In this document: in pieces, positions 58,355 to 64,000 of the stretch | Position numbering within the stretch: position 1 is the stretch's first letter | Layout: every line of letters begins with the position of its first letter | From: Perlucidibaca aquatica | GTDB taxonomy: Bacteria > Pseudomonadota > Gammaproteobacteria > Pseudomonadales > Moraxellaceae | DNA length: 64,000 nt | Direction of reading: 5' to 3' | Assembly: GCF_001676655.1 (NCBI RefSeq) | Contig: NZ_LZDB01000002.1 | Span: forward strand, 992,001 to 1,056,000 | Translations under genes and position numbers: made by a program | Notes under the pieces: model-generated | Told to the model about the DNA's origin: nothing | Databases searched by the model: none | What the model saw: the letters and a program-made list of their open reading frames with translations, nothing else

Positions 58355-59152
58355 ATGCCCCTCGCGCCACACGATTTGCTCTTTATTCTTTCCGGTGCGC
58401 TGGTCGGCTTTGTTGTGGGTGTGACCGGCGTGGGCGGTGGTTCGCTGATGACCCCGCTGCTAACCCTCATGGGCGTGCCGCTGCACACGGCGATCGGCAC
58501 CGACTTGCTGTATGCCTCCATTAGCAAAACCGGTGGCGCCATCGTTCATCACCGGCATCGCAACATTGATTGGCGCATCACCCTAACTCTCGCGGCAGGC
58601 AGCTTGCCCGCAGCGCTATTGACCGTTTGGGGCCTGAAATACTGGTTCCCAGACGCCAGTGCCTACAAAAGCATTCTCACCCACGCCCTCGGCTTTATGC
58701 TGCTGGTGACGGCCCTGAGCTTGCTGCTGCGACCATGGCTGCAGCGCCGCCTGCAAGCACGCACACACACGCCGGTACGCGACTTCTTGGCTCGCCATCA
58801 AACCGCGGCGACCGTTGCTATGGGTGTGGCATTAGGCGTGCTGGTTACGTTGTCGTCGATTGGTGCGGGCGTGTTCGGCGTGATGGTCTTGGTGACGCTG
58901 TTCCCGGCCTTGGCCATGATTCGCATCATCGGCACCGATGTGACCCATGCTGTGTTGCTGACCTTGGTGGCGGGTCTGGGTCACCTCAGCATGGGCAATG
59001 TCGATTGGCATCTGCTCGGCCTACTGCTCATCGGCTCACTACCGATGATCGTAATCGGCACCAACCTCAGCTCGCGTCTGCCGGAAGACCTGATTCGCCC
59101 CATTTTGGGCATGACGCTCATGCTACTCAGCGTGAAGTTCATCTTTTTCTAA
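58355..59152 (+). CDS. TSUP-family permease (TauE/SafE)
   Basis: The 265-residue inner-membrane protein has about eight transmembrane segments. The first repeat contains GFVVGVTGVGGGSLMTPLL and GTDLLYASISKTGGA, the second TLSSIGAGVFGVMVL and IIGTDVTHAVLLTLV, the signature of the TSUP duplication. Family members export sulfite, sulfonates or related sulfur compounds. Location next to cysB supports a sulfur role; control by CysB is an inference. Confidence 0.92.
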   Translation: MPLAPHDLLFILSGALVGFVVGVTGVGGGSLMTPLLTLMGVPLHTAIGTDLLYASISKTGGAIVHHRHRNIDWRITLTLAAGSLPAALLTVWGLKYWFPDASAYKSILTHALGFMLLVTALSLLLRPWLQRRLQARTHTPVRDFLARHQTAATVAMGVALGVLVTLSSIGAGVFGVMVLVTLFPALAMIRIIGTDVTHAVLLTLVAGLGHLSMGNVDWHLLGLLLIGSLPMIVIGTNLSSRLPEDLIRPILGMTLMLLSVKFIFF

Positions 59153-59205
59153 ACTTTGCTTTTCGCCACTTTGCGCTATCATCGCGGGCTTGCGTGGAGA
59201 CCGCT

Positions 59206-60282
59206 ATGAACCCAGCTGACAATACTGTCGTCGACCTCAATATTCGTTCCATCGATGTCCTGATTACGCCTGAAGAGCTCAAGCGTGATTTGCCCCTCAC
59301 CCCAGCCGCACGTGCTGCGGTGGTTGAGGGCCGTCAGGTCATCCGTAACATTTTAGATGGCAAAGATCACCGCCTGTTTCTGGTGATCGGCCCCTGCTCC
59401 ATTCATGACGTGAAAGCTGCGCATGACTACGCCCAGCGCTTAAAGACCCTGGCGGCGCAAGTCAGCGACACCCTCTACTTGGTCATGCGTGTCTATTTCG
59501 AGAAGCCGCGCACCACGGTGGGCTGGAAAGGTCTGATCAACGACCCGCGCATGGATGACAGCTTCCGTATTGAGGAAGGTCTGCATGTGGGCCGCAAGCT
59601 GCTGATCGAGCTCAACGAACTGGGCTTGCCCTGCGCCACCGAAGCGCTGGACCCGATGTCGCCGCAGTACATGCATGACCTCATCGCCTGGTCGGCCATT
59701 GGCGCGCGCACTACCGAATCGCAGACGCATCGCGAGATGTCGTCGGGCCTGTCGTCGCCGGTCGGCTTCAAGAACGGCACCGATGGCGGTCTGAAAGTCG
59801 CTACCAATGCCCTGCTCTCGGTACAGAACCCGCACAGTTTTCTGGGTATCGATAACCAGGGCAAAGTCGCGGTCATCAACACCACCGGCAACCAGTACGG
59901 CCATGTCGTGTTGCGCGGTGGCGATGGCAAGCCGAACTACGACTCGGTGTCGGTGGCGCTGGCCGAGCGTGAGCTGGAAAAAGCGAAAGCGCCGATGAAC
60001 ATCATGATCGATGCCTCGCACGCCAACTCCAACAAGGACCCGGCGCTGCAGCCGCTGGTCATGGACAATGTCGCCAATCAGATCGTCGAGGGCAACAAGT
60101 CCATCATCGGCATGATGATCGAGTCGCACATCAAGTTCGGTCGTCAGGATATTCCCAAGGATCTGTCGCAGCTGGTTTACGGCCAGTCCGTGACCGATGG
60201 CTGCATCGACTGGGAAACCACCGAGAAGGCCGTGTTGTCCATGCACGCCAAGCTTAAGGATGTGTTGCCGACGCGGCGCTAA
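59206..60282 (+). CDS. aroG: 3-deoxy-7-phosphoheptulonate synthase (DAHP synthase, class I)
   Basis: The 358-residue enzyme joins PEP and erythrose 4-phosphate in the first shikimate step. Core motifs are LFLVIGPCSIHDVKAAHDYA, VYFEKPRTTVGWKGLINDP, GARTTESQTHREMSSGLS, VGFKNGTDGG and the metal-binding DASHANSNKD. The start at 59206 follows GGAG; the long in-frame opening from 58570 is antisense-type reading through the TSUP gene. Whether it is the Phe-, Tyr- or Trp-sensitive isozyme cannot be read safely, so the symbol is provisional. Confidence 0.93.
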   Translation: MNPADNTVVDLNIRSIDVLITPEELKRDLPLTPAARAAVVEGRQVIRNILDGKDHRLFLVIGPCSIHDVKAAHDYAQRLKTLAAQVSDTLYLVMRVYFEKPRTTVGWKGLINDPRMDDSFRIEEGLHVGRKLLIELNELGLPCATEALDPMSPQYMHDLIAWSAIGARTTESQTHREMSSGLSSPVGFKNGTDGGLKVATNALLSVQNPHSFLGIDNQGKVAVINTTGNQYGHVVLRGGDGKPNYDSVSVALAERELEKAKAPMNIMIDASHANSNKDPALQPLVMDNVANQIVEGNKSIIGMMIESHIKFGRQDIPKDLSQLVYGQSVTDGCIDWETTEKAVLSMHAKLKDVLPTRR

Positions 60283-60321
60283 GCTATTGCAGCAAGCTGA
60301 CTGAAATGCCAGCAGATAAAT

Positions 60322-60354
60322 AGCCCCGGTCGCTCACGCGCCGGGGCTTTTTTG
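60322..60354 (+). terminator. Terminator of the DAHP synthase gene
   Basis: Stem AGCCCCGG / CCGGGGCT with an 11-nt loop and a T6 tract, 40 nt after the stop. The following 150 bases to 60507 are AT-rich and precede the first secreted paralogue. Confidence 0.92.
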
Positions 60355-60507
60355 TGCTCGAAGCAACACCCTATCAGAATAGTGCCGAGGCAAAGAATTA
60401 CATTTTCAGCAACTCATAACGAAATGCATTAAAAATAAAACACAACACCAACACAAAAAACCACTTCCATTGCTACAAGTCAGTAGCGATCACAAGGAGG
60501 TTACTCA

Positions 60508-60993
60508 ATGCAAAATCTTTCAAAAAAAACGCTTCATATCTCAGGCATTGCTCTGGTTTGTCTTTTCGTTGCTGGACCTGGAGCATGCGTTCCCAAAGGC
60601 GAAGACTTTACGCCAGGCCTCAAAGGTATTGATTCAGATGCCAATGGTATTCGAGATGATATCGATGCGTTAATTCTGCAAAAATATGCCGATACTCCCA
60701 CTATAAAAAAAGCCGCTGAGAAATACGCTCGTACAGTACAGGTATTTATGGAAGCAAACACAAAGCAAGAGGCGTATCAGGCTGCCAAAGAGTCAGGAAA
60801 TATGGTTGACTGCATTGTTCATATTATTTTACCTGGTAATAACATTGAAAATTACAAGAAAAGAGGCCAGCTTATTGATGAAATAGTGGCATACACAGCA
60901 AATACACGCGAAAGATTTGAAAAATACTGGTCTTCTAGTAAAATGATTGGTGGTGCTAGCTTTCAAATAGAAAAAAAGCCAATTTGCGATTGA
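60508..60993 (+). CDS. Secreted protein, tandem paralogue 1, with a DxDxNG calcium-type loop
   Basis: The 161-residue protein has an N-terminal signal peptide with Cys near residue 27 (GPGACVPKG), possibly an atypical lipoprotein site. A DSDANGIRDDID loop at about 41-52 has the D-x-D-x-N-G-x-x-D spacing of EF-hand/dockerin calcium sites. The helical rest is followed by a Cys-containing C-terminus (KKPICD). Family unknown. AAGGAGG ribosome site upstream. The next gene is a paralogue with the same layout. Confidence 0.75.
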   Translation: MQNLSKKTLHISGIALVCLFVAGPGACVPKGEDFTPGLKGIDSDANGIRDDIDALILQKYADTPTIKKAAEKYARTVQVFMEANTKQEAYQAAKESGNMVDCIVHIILPGNNIENYKKRGQLIDEIVAYTANTRERFEKYWSSSKMIGGASFQIEKKPICD

Positions 60994-61455
60994 CTAATTT
61001 ATAAGCACTTAAATAGACTGAAATATCTTAACCGCTATGTGAGGCTGAAACCGGACCTAGATAAAAAATGTACTTGGAACGATCATTTTTATGATTAGTT
61101 CACGCGACAATTATCTTGATAAAGCGCCAATCCTGTCACGGTAGCACTGTTAGCTGAAAGTACTTTTCAATAATTAACTAAAAAATATATTATTAATAAA
61201 ATCCAACGCCAACATAAAAATTAATACTAGTTCTAAAAATCAGTAGCGATAACAAGGAGGTGTACTCATGACAAATCTCTCGAAAAAAACACTACCTATT
61301 TCAGGCATTGCGCTAGTTTGTCTTTTCGTTGCTGGACCCGGCGTTTGCGATCCGAAAGGTGAAGATTTTACGCCAGGCCTCAAAGGTATTGATTCAGATG
61401 CCAATGGTATTCGAGATGATATCGATGCGTTAATTCTGCAAAAATATGCCGATAC
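60607..61455 (+). repeat. Tandem gene duplication with an 89-bp identical block
   Basis: 60607-60695 and 61367-61455 are identical over 89 bp, covering the DxDxNG loop and following helix of the two secreted paralogues. Sequence on either side differs at many positions, although the upstream ribosome site and signal-peptide regions are also similar. The copies are 760 bp apart in direct orientation. Confidence 0.9.
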
Positions 61456-61756
61456 ACCCATCATTAAAATGACCGCCGAAAATTATGCCCGTGCAGTTCA
61501 AAGCTTCATGGAAGCTCAAACAAACGAAGAGGCTTATGCAGCCGCACAAAAATCAGGACATATGATTAACTGCATAAACTTTGTTGCATTCGCTCCACTA
61601 AGCAATATTGATAACTACACACGAAGTAGCCGACTAATTAAAGACATATCTGCATATACCGCAAACACTAGCGAGCGCTTCGAGAAATATTGGTCTTCTA
61701 ATGAAATGATCGGTGGTGGCAGATTTCATATCGAAACAAAGCCAATTTGCGATTGA
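61268..61756 (+). CDS. Secreted protein, tandem paralogue 2, with a DxDxNG calcium-type loop
   Basis: The 162-residue paralogue of the preceding gene shares the signal peptide, the DSDANGIRDDID loop, the FEKYWSS motif and the KPICD end. The middle part (about residues 65-135) has diverged most. The residue after the putative lipid Cys is Asp here (GVCDPKG) but Val in paralogue 1; in E. coli Asp at +2 keeps lipoproteins in the inner membrane. Between the copies, 60994-61267 is AT-rich with no gene. Confidence 0.75.
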   Translation: MTNLSKKTLPISGIALVCLFVAGPGVCDPKGEDFTPGLKGIDSDANGIRDDIDALILQKYADTPIIKMTAENYARAVQSFMEAQTNEEAYAAAQKSGHMINCINFVAFAPLSNIDNYTRSSRLIKDISAYTANTSERFEKYWSSNEMIGGGRFHIETKPICD

Positions 61757-61826
61757 CTAATTTATAATAACGGCGGTCTCCAGAACCAAGTGCAACACCT
61801 GATATCTAATCGGGTACCTTGCGCCG

Positions 61827-61892
61827 ATGAACAGACACTATCACCGTATTGGTCCTGAAGAACGCGCCTTCATCATAATCAGCATCTTCTGA
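61827..61892 (+). mobile_element. IS30-like transposase N-terminal fragment
   Basis: An ATG at 61827 opens MNRHYHRIGPEERAFI before a stop at 61890-61892. This resembles the N-terminal YxRIxxEER start of IS30-family transposases. Only about 20 codons remain. The surrounding bases show no intact terminal repeat, so it is a small remnant. Confidence 0.4.
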
Positions 61893-61905
61893 AACCTTCT
61901 ACTTG

Positions 61906-62070
61906 ATGCGTCCAGAAAGCTTTCTAATGGCTGCAAAATTAGATGTGCAGGAGGTCACGAATAGCTCAGACCCCAACCAGAACGGAAAGCTGCGTTATGT
62001 CATCACACCCGTGAATGGTCTTTTACCCATACCAACAGCGTGGCAAGCGGTTATCGCTACCGTGCTATAA
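61906..62070 (+). CDS. Orphan small ORF or gene remnant (54 aa)
   Basis: The frame MRPESFLMAAKLDVQEVTNS to ...AWQAVIATVL is open for 55 codons and stops at 62068-62070. It ends in a hydrophobic stretch. No ribosome site is clear. It looks like the 3' part of a larger coding sequence cut at the IS30-like remnant, but I do not recognise the family. It lies 54 nt upstream of umuD. Confidence 0.25.
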   Translation: MRPESFLMAAKLDVQEVTNSSDPNQNGKLRYVITPVNGLLPIPTAWQAVIATVL

Positions 62071-62116
62071 AAATAGATCGGCGTATGCCTTGCGTTGATC
62101 GAACATCCCGATAATA

Positions 62117-62132
62117 CTGTCCGTATGAACAG
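62117..62132 (+). promoter_or_regulatory. SOS box overlapping the umuD start codon
   Basis: CTGTCCGTATGAACAG is a CTG-N10-CAG element with TACTGT/ACAG outer bases, the best LexA-box match in the window. It includes the ATG of umuD (62125-62127). LexA bound here would block the start region of the operon. Confidence 0.75.
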
Positions 62133-62571
62133 CATTATCGGCAAACCCCTCATCCCCTTCATTCGTCGTCGCTTCGCGTTTTTCGATGCGCTGATTCCGG
62201 CTGGCTTTCCCTCGCCAGCCGCCGACTACGTACAAAACAGCATCGATCTCCATGAGCGTCTGATTCACAACGCCGCGGCCACATTCTTTGTGCGCGCCTC
62301 CGGAGACTCCATGCGCGATGCCGGCATTGTTGATGGCTCGGTGCTGGTGGTGGATGCCTCACGCCCGCCCGTCTCTGGCCATATTGTGGTGGCCTGCTTG
62401 GATGGGAAATACGTGGTCAAGCGCCTGCGTCACAGCCAGGGCCGCGTCGAGCTGCACTCGGAAAACAGCCTCACGCCCTACCCCGTGCTGCGCCCCAGCA
62501 CCGACTTACAGATCTTCGGAGTGGTCACCAGCCATATTGTGGAACACCTAAAAAAACCGAGGACAGGCTAA
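62125..62571 (+). CDS. umuD: UmuD-type SOS mutagenesis protein
   Basis: The 148-residue protein has the LexA/UmuD fold. The cleavage site is Ala26-Gly27 in IPAGFPSPAADY, catalytic Ser62 is in SGDSMRDAG and Lys99 in YVVKRLR. RecA-activated self-cleavage would give UmuD', the partner of UmuC in polymerase V. I choose the ATG at 62125; the frame from 62095 adds ten residues and would cover the SOS box fully. It is followed by umuC after 4 nt. IS30-like debris upstream suggests the operon was acquired or rearranged. Confidence 0.94.
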   Translation: MNSIIGKPLIPFIRRRFAFFDALIPAGFPSPAADYVQNSIDLHERLIHNAAATFFVRASGDSMRDAGIVDGSVLVVDASRPPVSGHIVVACLDGKYVVKRLRHSQGRVELHSENSLTPYPVLRPSTDLQIFGVVTSHIVEHLKKPRTG

Positions 62572-62575
62572 GCTC

Positions 62576-63844
62576 ATGGCGCTCTATGCTCTGGTAGATG
62601 CCAACAATTTCTACGCCAGCTGCGAGAAAATTTTCGACCCCGCACTGGCCGACACGCCCTTGGTGGTGCTATCCAATAACGACGGCTGCATTGTTGCACG
62701 CTCGGCCGAGGCCAAGGCGCTGGGCATTCCCATGGGCGCGCCCATGCATCAGTGGCAAGCCTTTTGCGATGCTCACGGTGTGATCAGCAAAAGCTCCAAC
62801 TACACCCTCTATGGCGACATGAGTGCGCGCATGCTGAGCATTCTGCAGGACATGTGCCCGCAAGTTGAAAGCTACTCCATCGACGAGTCCTTTCTCGACC
62901 TCGCCGGCTATGCCGATGCCCGCGCCTATGGCCTGCGTATCCGCCAACGCTTGCAGCAAGACATCAAAATCACCTGCGGCGTGGGCATAGGCGCGACGAA
63001 AACGCTGGCCAAATTCGCCAACCATCTGGCGAAGAAGCAAGCGGAATTCGCGGGCGTCTGCCAACTCAGCGCCAGCACCTGCGCGCGCACTCAGGCACTT
63101 ATGGCCGCTTACCCGGTGGCCGAGGTTTGGGGCGTGGGGCGACAACTCAGCGCACGCTTACAGGCCGACGGCGTGGAGACCGTTTTAGATTTAGCGCGCT
63201 GCGATCCGCTGGCCATTCAGCAGCGCTATGGCATCGTGCTGGCAAAAACCGTGCGCGAGCTTCGCGGTGAGCCCTGCCTCACGCTCGAGGACGTCGGCCG
63301 CCCGAAACAGCAAATCATCGCCTCACGCTCGTTTGGCACCACAATCACTGACCCCAACGCCATCAAAGCCGCCATCAGCCATCATGTCAGCCGAGCGGCC
63401 GAAAAGCTGCGCGCCCAGCAAGGGCAATGCGCACACCTGTATGTCATGTTGCGCACCAACCCATTTCGCGAACAAGATACGCAATATCGACGCAGCATTT
63501 TGGTGCCACTCGCGCAAGCCTCTGCCGATACCGGTCTACTGCTGGCCGCTGCCATGCGGGGTTTAAAACAGATTTTTGTGCCGGGTTTGCGCTACCACAA
63601 GTGCGGCGTCATGCTCGGTGAAATCAGCCCCGTGGGCCAACAGCAAACCGATTTGTTTGCCCCGGTCGATGACCCGAAACGCTTGCGTCTCATGGGCCTG
63701 ATGGATCGCATTAACCGAGATCAAGGCGCTGGCACACTGCAATTTGCCAGCACACAACTCAGCAACACGTGGCAAATGCGTACCGGCAATCGCTCGCCAC
63801 GCTACACCACCTGCTGGGACGAACTACCGATCGCCTATGCCTGA
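62576..63844 (+). CDS. umuC: UmuC-type Y-family DNA polymerase (Pol V catalytic subunit)
   Basis: The 422-residue Y-family polymerase has Asp8 in ALVDANNFYASCEK, the second metal site in SYSIDESFLDL, and a helix-hairpin-helix region (VWGVGRQLSARLQADG). The little-finger domain and the C-terminal tail (QTDLFAP clamp-binding-like peptide, DELPIAYA) follow. It bypasses lesions with UmuD'2. The start is 4 nt after the umuD stop. Expression is expected to be LexA-controlled through the box at 62117. Confidence 0.96.
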   Translation: MALYALVDANNFYASCEKIFDPALADTPLVVLSNNDGCIVARSAEAKALGIPMGAPMHQWQAFCDAHGVISKSSNYTLYGDMSARMLSILQDMCPQVESYSIDESFLDLAGYADARAYGLRIRQRLQQDIKITCGVGIGATKTLAKFANHLAKKQAEFAGVCQLSASTCARTQALMAAYPVAEVWGVGRQLSARLQADGVETVLDLARCDPLAIQQRYGIVLAKTVRELRGEPCLTLEDVGRPKQQIIASRSFGTTITDPNAIKAAISHHVSRAAEKLRAQQGQCAHLYVMLRTNPFREQDTQYRRSILVPLAQASADTGLLLAAAMRGLKQIFVPGLRYHKCGVMLGEISPVGQQQTDLFAPVDDPKRLRLMGLMDRINRDQGAGTLQFASTQLSNTWQMRTGNRSPRYTTCWDELPIAYA

Positions 63845-63897
63845 ACGGCAGCGCAATCGTTATACTGACCCACATTGCCGACAGGGAGACTGGCTCG

Positions 63898-64000
63898 ATG
63901 ATGAACACCCGCTTACAAGCCCGCGTCACGGAGCACTTGGAAACGCTGATGGCCGAAATCCGGCCACTCCCCAGCGAGCGAACACACTTAGACTTCAGCT
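63898..64000 (+). CDS. Unknown gene, N-terminal part (cut by window edge)
   Basis: An ATG at 63898 after GGGAG opens a frame to the right edge, giving 34 residues (MMNTRLQARVTEHLETLMAE...), a charged amphipathic helix. It follows umuC by 53 nt on the same strand. Too little is present for a family call. Confidence 0.5.
   Translation, partial: MMNTRLQARVTEHLETLMAEIRPLPSERTHLDFS

Noticed and set aside
58570-59205. 5' extension of the DAHP synthase frame over the TSUP permease gene
   Set aside because: The extension is an out-of-frame shadow of the permease; a ribosome site and family start lie at 59206.

Overview
The window looks like a chromosomal segment of a free-living gammaproteobacterium close to the Pseudomonadales. 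The evidence is protein content plus gene order. Several blocks follow the order I recall from Pseudomonas aeruginosa: topA / lexA / fadAB; monomeric idh / clpA / clpS / icd / mnmA / hflD / purB; and thrH / cysH / cysB / DAHP synthase. This is memory-based and no database search was run.

Layout. 1-15.1 kb is core: a HerA-like ATPase (cut by the left edge), a tRNA-Val/tRNA-Asp pair with a clear promoter, an L,D-transpeptidase, topA, lexA with two candidate SOS boxes, gloA, fadA-fadB, a LonB-type protease, a thioesterase and proS. 15.2-22.6 kb holds a lipoprotein hydrolase, an AraC regulator facing a MaoC/thiolase pair (the thiolase lacks two catalytic residues), and a molybdopterin oxidoreductase divergent from a TetR regulator over a double palindrome.

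22.6-29.1 kb is an accessory region starting at a tRNA-Val gene. It has a small regulator, an excisionase-like gene, a truncated tyrosine recombinase, IS3-family debris, one integron-type attC site followed by a damaged cassette ORF, and an intact RloA/RloB (AbiL-like) pair. A truncated helicase and a lipoprotein hydrolase close the region.

29.1-53.5 kb is again core: corA, rraA, a lytic transglycosylase, a Rieske protein, ppsA divergent from its regulator ppsR, two unrelated isocitrate dehydrogenases flanking clpA/clpS, rluE, moaCDE, mnmA-hflD-purB-roxA-pabB, thrH, a GAF histidine kinase and cysH.

53.5-57.1 kb, between cysH and cysB, is the most unusual part. All its genes lie on the minus strand and are separated by two good and one weak attC-like sites, with no integrase in view: a cluster of attC sites lacking an integrase (CALIN). 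Cargo is a TacA-TacT toxin-antitoxin pair, two overlapping unknown genes, and a 481-codon gene split by a 19-bp tandem duplication whose product carries a HEPN-like Rx6H motif.

57.2-64 kb holds cysB, a TSUP permease, DAHP synthase, two tandem secreted paralogues sharing an 89-bp identical block, IS30-like debris, and umuD-umuC with an SOS box over the umuD start codon. LexA and UmuDC form one SOS circuit inside the window. cysH, cysB and possibly the TSUP permease serve sulfur assimilation, and moaCDE could supply the cofactor of the molybdopterin enzyme.
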